Of a stretch of 11,696 bases of DNA, positions 1 to 7,100 are shown piece after piece. Source of the stretch: an uncultured Lachnospiraceae bacterium (GTDB lineage: Bacteria > Bacillota > Clostridia > Lachnospirales > Lachnospiraceae); the NCBI GenBank assembly GCA_902783935.1, contig CACZTA010000216.1, positions 1-11,696 of the forward strand, written 5' to 3'. Both the position numbers and the translations under genes were made by a program. The notes beneath the pieces were generated by a model that saw nothing but the letters and a program-made list of their open reading frames with translations, did not search any database and was not told where the DNA came from. Position 1 is the stretch's first letter; each line of letters opens with the position of its first letter.

Positions 1-1
1 A

Positions 2-64
2 GAAGCAGCGAGGTCCGTCGGCGTGATTCAGAAGGATCAGATCCTGAACCTGATCAGGGGCTGA
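2..64 (+). CDS. trxA: thioredoxin, C-terminal end only
   Basis: The first 20 codons and a TGA stop are the tail of a gene that begins before the window. The visible peptide includes SVGVIQKDQILNLI, which resembles the last strand and helix of bacterial thioredoxins (usual form: VG-x-x-x-K-x-x-L/I, then a short helix). Thioredoxin is a small cytoplasmic dithiol protein that reduces disulfides in enzymes such as ribonucleotide reductase and peroxiredoxins. The active-site CGPC lies outside the window and cannot be checked. The stop is 17 bases before the trxB start, and trxB begins behind its own ribosome site, so the two genes look like one operon in which the reductase serves this thioredoxin. 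The call rests on a short tail plus the neighbouring trxB. Confidence 0.72.
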   Translation, partial: EAARSVGVIQKDQILNLIRG

Positions 65-81
65 ATGAGAAGGAGTTCCGG

Positions 82-987
82 ATGAAAGATATCATTATTA
101 TAGGTGCAGGCCCCGCAGGCCTGACCGCGGCAATATATGCGCTCCGTGCGGGCAGAAGCGTCCTTCTGCTTGAGGCGAAGGCGTACGGAGGACAGATCGT
201 CAATACCCCTGAGATCGAAAACTATCCGGGGCTCAAAACAGTGTCGGGATTTGAATTTGCACAGACACTGTATGAACAGGCCATGGCATTCGGGGCAGAG
301 CTGGTCTATGAGACGGCCTGCGGGATCGAAGACAAAGACGGCAGGAAAATCGTCAGGACGACGGCCGGCCATGAATATGAGGCAGGCGCTGTCATTCTCG
401 CAACCGGCGCGCGGAACAGGCCCATGGGCCTCGAGCGGGAGGAAGCGCTCACCGGACACGGCGTGTCCTATTGCGCGACCTGCGACGGCATGTTTTTCCG
501 GAAAAAGGAAGTGGCTGTTTACGGCGGCGGCGATACGGCGCTTGAGGATGCGTTCTTTTTGTCAAATTACTGCAGCAGGGTATATGTGATTCACAGAAGG
601 GATGCATTCCGGGGCAGCATGAAAAACCTGGAGAAGCTGAAGAGCAGGGACAACGTGGAATTTGTGCTGAACGCAAACGTGACGTCGCTTATCGGGGAGA
701 CGAAGCTCGAAGCCGTCGAAGTGACGGACACGAAGGACGGGTCGAAGCGGGTGATTCCCGTCGCCGGACTGTTTGTGGCGATCGGGCAGGTGCCCGACAA
801 CGGAGCTTTTGCGGGAAGCGTAAGCCTCGATGAAAGAGGCTATATTGAAGCCGGAGAAGACTGCAGGACGGGGACGGAAGGAATCTATACCGCCGGCGAC
901 TGCAGGACAAAAGATGTGCGGCAGCTGACGACAGCTGCGGCAGACGGAGCGGTGGCGGCTCTCGCTGCGGCCGCGGGACTGGAGTGA
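82..987 (+). CDS. trxB: thioredoxin reductase (NADPH)
   Basis: This 301-residue flavoprotein transfers electrons from NADPH through FAD and a redox-active disulfide to thioredoxin in the cytoplasm. Visible motifs, in order: the FAD-binding GAGPAG (residues 8-13); GGQI near 36-39; ATGA at 107-110; the catalytic CATC at 131-134; the NADPH-binding GGGDTA at 148-153; HRRDAFR at 171-177, whose arginines normally bind the 2'-phosphate of NADPH; and the second FAD motif TAGD at 270-273. Length is close to the usual 300-320. The start is supported by AAGGAG at 70-75, 6 bases before the ATG. The intact HRR motif argues for NADPH rather than a ferredoxin-linked or NADH-type relative. The upstream gene is thioredoxin and the downstream gene follows after 3 bases, so this sits inside a redox operon. 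No damage is seen. Confidence 0.96.
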   Translation: MKDIIIIGAGPAGLTAAIYALRAGRSVLLLEAKAYGGQIVNTPEIENYPGLKTVSGFEFAQTLYEQAMAFGAELVYETACGIEDKDGRKIVRTTAGHEYEAGAVILATGARNRPMGLEREEALTGHGVSYCATCDGMFFRKKEVAVYGGGDTALEDAFFLSNYCSRVYVIHRRDAFRGSMKNLEKLKSRDNVEFVLNANVTSLIGETKLEAVEVTDTKDGSKRVIPVAGLFVAIGQVPDNGAFAGSVSLDERGYIEAGEDCRTGTEGIYTAGDCRTKDVRQLTTAAADGAVAALAAAAGLE

Positions 988-990
988 ACG

Positions 991-1428
991 ATGGGATCTG
1001 AATCTGATAAGGCGCTGCTGCTGGACCGTCAGCTGTGTTTTCCGCTTTATGCGGCAGCACGCCGTGTGACCGGCACCTATACGCCATACCTGAAACCACT
1101 GGGCATCACCTATACACAGTATCTGGTCTTCCTCGTACTGTGGGAGAAAGACGGCATACCGGTCGGGGAAATCTGTACGAGGCTGTTTCTGGACAGCGGG
1201 ACGCTGACGCCCCTTCTTAAAAAGATGGAGAAGGAAGGGTACGTCACCCGGGAACGCTGCCGGGATGACGAGCGCTGCGTGATCGTCTCCCTCACTGATA
1301 AGGGGCGGGAGATGAAGGACCGCGTGCGGGAAATCCCGCAGGAGATCGGCAGGTGCATCCATCTGTCAGATCAGGAAGCGGAGACCTTATACGGACTTCT
1401 CTATAAAATCCTCACAGATGAACGATAA
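991..1428 (+). CDS. ohrR: OhrR-like MarR-family peroxide-sensing repressor
   Basis: This 145-residue protein is a winged-helix MarR-family regulator closest in style to OhrR, the organic-hydroperoxide sensor. The N-terminal QLCFPLYAAAR places a cysteine at residue 16, matching the peroxidatic Cys15 of Bacillus subtilis OhrR. Tyr30 and Tyr41 fall where the OhrR tyrosines that hydrogen-bond that cysteine are found. LDSGTLTPLLKKMEKEGYVTRER (about 67-89) is the recognition helix and start of the wing, and DDER (92-95) is the conserved wing motif. Family members are dimers that lose DNA binding when the cysteine is oxidised. Four further cysteines (62, 90, 96, 122) are present. GGAG at 981-984 overlaps the end of trxB and sits 6 bases before the ATG, so translation is probably coupled. 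The usual target gene ohr is not in the window. It could also be a sister MarR regulator with a different inducer. Confidence 0.85.
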   Translation: MGSESDKALLLDRQLCFPLYAAARRVTGTYTPYLKPLGITYTQYLVFLVLWEKDGIPVGEICTRLFLDSGTLTPLLKKMEKEGYVTRERCRDDERCVIVSLTDKGREMKDRVREIPQEIGRCIHLSDQEAETLYGLLYKILTDER

Positions 1429-1445
1429 AGCAGGAAAAACGGAAA

Positions 1446-1481
1446 CGGCCGGCAGCCGAAACGCTGCCGGCCGGCTTTTTT
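1446..1481 (+). terminator. Rho-independent terminator after the redox operon
   Basis: Bases 1446-1456 pair perfectly with 1463-1473 (an 11-bp GC-rich stem, CGGCCGGCAGC with its complement) around a 6-base loop CGAAAC. A run of six T follows at 1476-1481. It lies 17 bases past the ohrR stop and should separate the trx/ohrR transcript from the galactosidase operon. Confidence 0.93.
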
Positions 1482-1510
1482 GCGGAAGGAGAACGATGTG
1501 TCTCTTACTT

Positions 1511-1553
1511 TTGTTAAAAAGCAATAGCCCTCTATACATTTTTCCGCTATAAT
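1511..1553 (+). promoter_or_regulatory. promoter region for the galactosidase operon
   Basis: A perfect -10 hexamer TATAAT sits at 1548-1553, 31 bases before the alpha-galactosidase ATG. No good -35 lies 16-18 bases upstream of it (the bases there read about ATAGCC), which would fit a promoter that needs an activator. An alternative pair is TTGTTA at 1511-1516 with TATACA at 1533-1538, spacer 16, each matching 4 of 6 consensus bases. The rest of the 1429-1584 gap holds the terminator and the gene's ribosome site (GGAAAGGGG at 1568-1576). I found no clear operator or catabolite-repression site. Confidence 0.6.
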
Positions 1554-1584
1554 CATTCAGAGAAAACGGAAAGGGGTTTGGTTT

Positions 1585-3765
1585 ATGGCCATTTTTTATC
1601 ATGAGGATTCGAAGATTTTCGATCTCCATACTGACCACACAACCTATCAGATGCAGGTGGACCGTCACCGGATTCTGGTGCATCTATATTACGGAAGAAA
1701 GATCCAGGGAGATACGTCTTTTCTTCTCCAGTATTATGACAGGGGGTTTTCGGCAAATGTGAGCGACGCCGGAAACGACCGGACCTATTCGCTGGACTGC
1801 CTTCCGCAGGAATACCCCTGCTCCGGAACAGGTGATTTCAGGTCGCCCGCTCTCCGGATTCTTCAGGATACAGTGGACAGCTGCGACCTCAGATATGTTT
1901 CCCATGAAATCAGGAAGGGAAAATACAGCCTGAAAGGGCTGCCGGCGGTCTATGCGTCCGAAGACGAGGCGGACACACTGGATGTTATCCTTGAGGACCG
2001 CGTGGCGGGCATGCGCGTCCACCTGCTGTACGGGGTGCTCCCGCAGGTTGATGTCATTACGCGGAGCGTCATCATTGAGAATATCGGGACGGAGTGGTTT
2101 GAGCTGGACCGCGTCATGACCGCCAACCTGGATCTGATGAGCGGGCATTATGACCTGCTCACTTTCTACGGCCGGCACGGGATGGAGCGGAATCTGAGCA
2201 GGAACGAGGTTTCCCATTCATCGCAGATGATCTGCAGCCGCAGGGGCATGTCCTCCCACCAGCAGAACCCGATGATGATTCTTGCGAGAAGGGATACGAC
2301 GGAGACAGCCGGGCTCTGCTATTCCATGCAGTTCGTTTACAGCGGCGGCTTCATGGGCGTCGCGGAAAAAGACCAGTTCAACATGACGAGGATGCAGCTC
2401 GGTCTCATGGAGGAGAAATTCTCCTATCCGATGAAACCGGGGAGTACATTTGTGACGCCGGAAGTCATCATGAGCTGCAGTACGGCGGGACTCGGCGTCC
2501 TGTCCAGAAATATCCACAGATGCATCCGCCGCCATGTCTGCAGAGGGCCGTGGCGCGACAAGGTCAGGCCGGTCCTCCTGAACAGCTGGGAAGCGTTCTA
2601 TGCGGATTTTGACAGTGAAAAGGTCCTTGAGCTTGCCAGACAGGCGAAGGACCTCGATATGGACATGCTGGTGCTGGACGACGGCTGGTTCGGAAAGCGC
2701 GACGACGACAACAGCGGCCTCGGCGACTGGTATGTGAACGAGAAAAAGCTCGGGGGAACGCTGGGCGAGCTCGGCCGGAAGATTCACGAAATGGGCCTTC
2801 TGTTCGGTATCTGGGTCGAGCCGGAGATGGTGAATGAAGACAGCGACCTCTACAGGCAGCATCCGGACTGGGCCATGACGATTCCCGGCAGGGGGCCTGT
2901 CCGCGGCAGGAACCAGCTGGTCCTGGACTTCTCCAGAAAGGATGTGCTGGACGAAATCTTTGAGAGAATCTGCAGGGTCCTCGATGAAGGACAGGTGGAT
3001 TATCTGAAATGGGACTATAACCGCAGCATCACGGATGTGTATTCCGCCGTCCAGAGCAACCAGGGCGTCGTCCTCTACGACTATATCCTGGGCCTGTATG
3101 ATTTTCTGGAGAGGCTGAATCAGCGCTATCCGGATATGCTGATCGAAGGCTGCAGCGGGGGAGGCGGCCGCTTTGACGCGGGCATGCTGTACTACACGCC
3201 GCAGATCTGGTGCAGCGATAATACGGATGCGATCGACCGGCTGCGGATCCAGTACGGGACATCCTTCGGGTACCCGGCGTCGGTTGTGGGCGCCCATGTA
3301 TCGGCGGTCCCGAATGAACAGTGCGGCCGAGTAACGCCGCTTAAGACGAGGGGCGTCGTGGCCATGTCCGGATCGGGATTCGGCTACGAGCTGAATCCGG
3401 CCGTCCTCAGCGATGAAGAAAAGCAGGAGATCCGTGAGCAGATCAGGGAAGTCAGGCGCTTTGCGCCGCTGATTTTAAACGGCGACCAGTACAGGCTGAC
3501 AAATCCCGTCAAAGATTATGTATCTGCATGGATGTTTGTTTCGCAGGACAAGAGCGAAGTGCTGGTCAGCGCAGTGGCATCGGAAGTCCATTTTAACCAG
3601 CCGGTCTCGTATGTCAGGCTGATGGGGCTGGATCCCGAAGCGGTTTACTGCAGGGATGACGGACGGGAATATCCGGCGGGTGCCCTGATGGAAGCGGGCC
3701 TTCCGGTGCCGCTTGAAAAGGGCGAATACCGCTGCTATCAGACATATCTGAAGAAGAAACAGTGA
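1585..3765 (+). CDS. alpha-galactosidase, glycoside hydrolase family 36
   Basis: This 726-residue enzyme should remove terminal alpha-1,6-galactose from raffinose-family sugars, melibiose or galactomannan fragments. The length matches tetrameric GH36 enzymes such as RafA, AgaA and MelA (about 720-750). An N-terminal beta-sandwich domain (to about 310) leads into the TIM barrel. Barrel motifs are LNSWEAFY (332-339), LDDGWFGKRDDD (364-375), GIWVEPEMV (408-416), KWDYNR (475-480) carrying the nucleophile Asp477, EGCSGGGGRFD (521-531) and CSDNTDA (543-549), which carries the acid/base Asp. A small beta domain closes the protein. There is no signal peptide, so it should be cytoplasmic and depend on a transporter not seen here. 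GGAAAGGGG 8 bases upstream supports the ATG. It is the first gene of an operon with the beta-galactosidase. The family is secure, the exact substrate is not. Confidence 0.95.
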   Translation: MAIFYHEDSKIFDLHTDHTTYQMQVDRHRILVHLYYGRKIQGDTSFLLQYYDRGFSANVSDAGNDRTYSLDCLPQEYPCSGTGDFRSPALRILQDTVDSCDLRYVSHEIRKGKYSLKGLPAVYASEDEADTLDVILEDRVAGMRVHLLYGVLPQVDVITRSVIIENIGTEWFELDRVMTANLDLMSGHYDLLTFYGRHGMERNLSRNEVSHSSQMICSRRGMSSHQQNPMMILARRDTTETAGLCYSMQFVYSGGFMGVAEKDQFNMTRMQLGLMEEKFSYPMKPGSTFVTPEVIMSCSTAGLGVLSRNIHRCIRRHVCRGPWRDKVRPVLLNSWEAFYADFDSEKVLELARQAKDLDMDMLVLDDGWFGKRDDDNSGLGDWYVNEKKLGGTLGELGRKIHEMGLLFGIWVEPEMVNEDSDLYRQHPDWAMTIPGRGPVRGRNQLVLDFSRKDVLDEIFERICRVLDEGQVDYLKWDYNRSITDVYSAVQSNQGVVLYDYILGLYDFLERLNQRYPDMLIEGCSGGGGRFDAGMLYYTPQIWCSDNTDAIDRLRIQYGTSFGYPASVVGAHVSAVPNEQCGRVTPLKTRGVVAMSGSGFGYELNPAVLSDEEKQEIREQIREVRRFAPLILNGDQYRLTNPVKDYVSAWMFVSQDKSEVLVSAVASEVHFNQPVSYVRLMGLDPEAVYCRDDGREYPAGALMEAGLPVPLEKGEYRCYQTYLKKKQ

Positions 3766-3774
3766 TAAACGGGC

Positions 3775-3780
3775 AGGGGG
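3775..3780 (+). promoter_or_regulatory. ribosome binding site fixing the beta-galactosidase start
   Basis: AGGGGG lies 8 bases before the ATG at 3789. The frame stays open upstream to a GTG at 3762 that overlaps the alpha-galactosidase stop, but that GTG has no good site at the right distance (upstream bases are A-rich, AAGAAGAAAC). The family-conserved N-terminus also begins just after the ATG, so 3789 is preferred. Confidence 0.75.
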
Positions 3781-3788
3781 AAGATCAG

Positions 3789-6700
3789 ATGGGGGAGTTT
3801 AATTACGAAATACTCGGGAACCCGGAAATATTCTGTGAGGGAAGGCTTTCCCCTCATGCGGATGCCGCGGCGTACCGGTCGGAGGAGGAAGCGCTCCGTG
3901 AAGAAGGAAGCGCTTTCCGCCTGTCACTTGACGGAAAATGGAAATACCGGTATGCCTCCTGCGTGCAGGATGCACCGAAGGATTTTATGCGGACGGACGG
4001 GGCGGAAGATCCCTGCAGAAGCTGGGGGGAGATCACGGTGCCCGGCCATCCGGAGCTTCAGGGATACGGAAGTCCCCAGTATGTGAACACGCAGTACCCG
4101 TGGGACGGACACGAGGATATCCGCCCGGGAGAGATTCCGGTGCTGTTTAACCCGGTCGGGAGTTATGTAAAGTACTTTACCCTGCCGGAGGGGTTCCTTC
4201 AGGACGGACTGGTCCTGCGCCTTGAGGGAGCCGAGAGCGGGACGGCCGTCTGGCTGAACGGCAGCTACGTCGGTTATACGGAAGACAGCTTTACGGCGCA
4301 TGAGTTTGACCTGGTACCGTATGTGAGAGAGGGAGAGAACAAACTCGCGCTTCAGGTTTTCCGCTTTACGTCCGGAAGCTGGTGCGAGGACCAGGATTTC
4401 TTCCGCCTGTCCGGAATTTTCCGTTCCGTGAGCCTCATCACGAAGCCGCGTGTGCATATCGAAGATGTGCGGATCCGCACCGACCTGTCAGAGGATTATA
4501 CGGAAGCGGTGCTCCGCGTGAATGCAAAGCTGAAGGGAGACGGGACCGTGAAAATCCGCCTGCTGGATGCGGCGGCAGATCCGGAGACCCTGCACCTCGT
4601 TCCGGGCACGGAAGTGCTTTCGGGAGAACTGGCCGGTGACGAAAGGGACGGGGAAGGCTGCCTGCTGGCGGCGGGTGCATTCCCCCTGTCTTCACCGAGG
4701 CTCTGGAGCGCCGAAGCGCCGGAGCTCTACCTGCTCCTCCTGGAAGTCTTTGACGCGGACGGCGTCATGACGGAGACCGTGAGACTTGACGCGGGGTTCC
4801 GCGAATTCCGCATGTCAGATGACCACATCATGCTCCTGAACGGGAAGCGCATCGTCTTCTGCGGCGTGAACCGCCACGAATTCAGCAGCCGCAGCGGCAG
4901 GGCCGTCACGGAGAAGGAGATGCTGAAAGATCTTCTGACGATGAAGCGGAATAATATCAATGCCCTCCGGATGAGCCACTATCCGAACCAGAGCGCCATG
5001 TACAGACTCTGCGACCGGCTGGGGATCTATGTGATTGACGAGACGAATCTCGAGACGCACGGGACGTGGGACGCCTTTGTGCGCGGGGTCCGCGATCAGT
5101 CATTCGTCCTGCCCGGTGACCATGAGGAGTGGCGGGGACTGGTGCTCGACCGGGCCTCGTCGATGTTCGAGCGGGATAAAAATCACGCCTGCATCCTCAT
5201 CTGGTCATGCGGAAACGAATCTTTCGGCGGCCGGAACCTCTATGAGATTTCGCAGTATTTCCGCGGTGCGGATGATACGCGCCTCGTCCACTATGAGGGG
5301 ATCTGCCACGACAGAAGCTGGCCGGACACATCGGATATGGAGAGCCGGATGTATCCGTCCGTGAAGGAGATCCGCGCATGGCTTAAGGAACACAGGGATA
5401 AGCCGTTTGTGTGCTGTGAGTATACCCATGCAATGGGAAATTCATGCGGCGCGATGCGGAAGTATACGGACCTGGCCCTTGAGGATCCGCTGTACCAGGG
5501 CGGGTTCATATGGGATTATATAGACCAGACGCTGACGAAAAAAGACCGCTTCGGCTGTGAGTATGAGGCTTACGGCGGAGATTTCGGGGAGCGGCCGACT
5601 GACTGGGACTTTTCGGCGAACGGAATTGTCTCCGGCGGAGATGAGAGAAAACCCACCCCGAAGATGCAGTCCGTAAAGTATAATTACCAGCCGTTCCTGA
5701 TCCGCGTGGATGCCCGGGCGCTGAAAGCGGAGATACGGAATCTGATGCTGTTTACGGATGCGGAAAAATTTGATATATTCCTTTCTGCAGAACGTTACGG
5801 GGAGGAGCTGTTCCGCGTGAAAACGCCGCTTTCCCTCGCACCCGGCGAAAAAGCGGAGCTTGATTTTGAAGGCAGCGGGATCCCGGCGGTCCCTGACAGC
5901 GGGGAAACAGTCCTCAGGGTAAGCGTCTGCCTGAAGAATGATACACCCTATGCGGAAGCAGGCTATGAGGCCGCTTTCGGCGAAGGTGTGCGGGGCAGGT
6001 TTGAAGGGCCTGAGAGCGGGAGCGGGGACGACCGGGAAACAAATGAGACGGCGGCGCTCTCCGGACACGGTGAAGGAGAAGGGCAGCAGGAAGAGAAGCC
6101 GCTCTTCACCGTGACGGAAGGAACAAATAACTGGGGCGTCAGAGGAGAGAATTTTGAAGTATTATTCTCTTACCTGACCGGCGGGATGATCTCCTACAGG
6201 ATGAACGGCAGGGAGCTTCTCGAGGGTGCCGTCCGGCCGAATTTCTGGAGGGCGCCGACCCAGAACGATATCGGAAACGGCATGCCGGCCCGCTGTGCGC
6301 AGTGGAAGATTGCGAGCAGCTATGCCTCCTGGAAAAGGGAAATGCAGGCCGGCTTCGATCACCTGATGCCGCCGGCTGTGCCTGTGACAGAGAAGACCGG
6401 GAATTCTTTCCGGATCACTTTTACGTATAAACTGCCGACGGTGCCGGCAGCCGAAGTGAAGCTCTCGCATGAGGTGTTCGTAAACGGGACAGTGAAAACG
6501 ACGCTTATTTATGATCCGGTCAGAGGCCTGCCCGCCATGCCGGAGTTCGGCGTCATGTTGAAGATGAATGCGGATTACAGCCGCCTGACGTGGTATGGCT
6601 ACGGGCCGGAAGAGACATATGCGGACCGGATGGAGGGGGCAAAGCTCAGCCTTTACAGCGGCGATGCCGCCGGCCAGGCCGCGGCTTATGTCCTGCCGCA

Positions 6701-7043
6701 GGAAACCGGCAATCACGCCTGTACGAGATATGCGGCAGTGACGGATAAAGAGGGCCGGGGACTCCTGTTTGTCTGCGACCCGTCTGTTAAGAATCCCTAT
6801 GTGGGCAGAGAAGCGGTCATGAGCACGGGAATGTCCTTCTCGGCACTTCCGTGGACGCCGGATGAACTGGAAAATGCGGCTCATCGCCATGACCTCCCTC
6901 ATGTCCACCATACAGTCGTGAGGCTCAGCCTCGGACAGATGGGTGTCGGGGGCGATGATACATGGGGTGCGCTTACGCACCCGGAATATCTGCTGGATCC
7001 GTCCGGCAGAATGAGATTTTCTTTCTATATGAAAGGCCTGTGA
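3789..7043 (+). CDS. lacZ: beta-galactosidase, glycoside hydrolase family 2 (LacZ type)
   Basis: From the preferred ATG the protein has 1084 residues, slightly longer than E. coli LacZ (about 1024). It hydrolyses lactose and other beta-galactosides, probably in the cytoplasm as no signal peptide is seen. Using ATG numbering: jelly-roll domain with NPEIF near residue 11 and PGHPELQGYG near 85; GVNRHEF at 359-365; RMSHYPNQ at 394-401; WSCGNES at 472-478 with the acid/base Glu477; CCEYTHAMGNS at 542-552 with the nucleophile Glu544; and the C-terminal Bgal small-chain domain ending in GGDDTWG, which resembles the LacZ segment carrying Trp999. An acidic, Gly/Ser-rich segment at about 736-769 looks like a flexible inter-domain insertion. 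It follows the alpha-galactosidase by 23 bases, so the two are probably co-transcribed and together strip alpha- and beta-linked galactose. A GTG start at 3762 would add 9 residues. Confidence 0.95.
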   Translation: MGEFNYEILGNPEIFCEGRLSPHADAAAYRSEEEALREEGSAFRLSLDGKWKYRYASCVQDAPKDFMRTDGAEDPCRSWGEITVPGHPELQGYGSPQYVNTQYPWDGHEDIRPGEIPVLFNPVGSYVKYFTLPEGFLQDGLVLRLEGAESGTAVWLNGSYVGYTEDSFTAHEFDLVPYVREGENKLALQVFRFTSGSWCEDQDFFRLSGIFRSVSLITKPRVHIEDVRIRTDLSEDYTEAVLRVNAKLKGDGTVKIRLLDAAADPETLHLVPGTEVLSGELAGDERDGEGCLLAAGAFPLSSPRLWSAEAPELYLLLLEVFDADGVMTETVRLDAGFREFRMSDDHIMLLNGKRIVFCGVNRHEFSSRSGRAVTEKEMLKDLLTMKRNNINALRMSHYPNQSAMYRLCDRLGIYVIDETNLETHGTWDAFVRGVRDQSFVLPGDHEEWRGLVLDRASSMFERDKNHACILIWSCGNESFGGRNLYEISQYFRGADDTRLVHYEGICHDRSWPDTSDMESRMYPSVKEIRAWLKEHRDKPFVCCEYTHAMGNSCGAMRKYTDLALEDPLYQGGFIWDYIDQTLTKKDRFGCEYEAYGGDFGERPTDWDFSANGIVSGGDERKPTPKMQSVKYNYQPFLIRVDARALKAEIRNLMLFTDAEKFDIFLSAERYGEELFRVKTPLSLAPGEKAELDFEGSGIPAVPDSGETVLRVSVCLKNDTPYAEAGYEAAFGEGVRGRFEGPESGSGDDRETNETAALSGHGEGEGQQEEKPLFTVTEGTNNWGVRGENFEVLFSYLTGGMISYRMNGRELLEGAVRPNFWRAPTQNDIGNGMPARCAQWKIASSYASWKREMQAGFDHLMPPAVPVTEKTGNSFRITFTYKLPTVPAAEVKLSHEVFVNGTVKTTLIYDPVRGLPAMPEFGVMLKMNADYSRLTWYGYGPEETYADRMEGAKLSLYSGDAAGQAAAYVLPQETGNHACTRYAAVTDKEGRGLLFVCDPSVKNPYVGREAVMSTGMSFSALPWTPDELENAAHRHDLPHVHHTVVRLSLGQMGVGGDDTWGALTHPEYLLDPSGRMRFSFYMKGL

Positions 7044-7100
7044 CAGAACCGGAAAAACGCCTGTCCGAAGGCTGAAGATGAAAGCGAGGAATAAGAAAAG

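Noticed and set aside
562..1362. 266-codon minus-strand frame across trxB and ohrR
   Set aside because: It spans two clear genes and the junction between them on the other strand, with no domain-like features.
1561..1576. Possible catabolite-repression (cre) site near GAGAAAACGGAAAGG
   Set aside because: Only one half resembles the consensus; the other half mismatches at several conserved positions, and the stretch overlaps the ribosome site.
2218..3297. 359-codon minus-strand frame opposite the alpha-galactosidase
   Set aside because: It lies wholly within a gene with intact catalytic motifs. GC-rich codon bias leaves the opposite strand open, and its product shows no recognisable motif.
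3762..3788. GTG start for the beta-galactosidase overlapping the upstream stop
   Set aside because: It lacks a properly spaced ribosome site, while the ATG at 3789 has AGGGGG 8 bases upstream and begins just before the conserved N-terminus. Overlap coupling cannot be fully excluded.
6162..6980. 272-codon minus-strand frame opposite the C-terminal part of lacZ
   Set aside because: The + strand encodes the conserved small-chain domain here. The minus frame has no recognisable family features.
7044..7100. Terminator between lacZ and lysC
   Set aside because: The only hairpin found (GCCT with AGGC, 4 bp) is too weak and has no T run.
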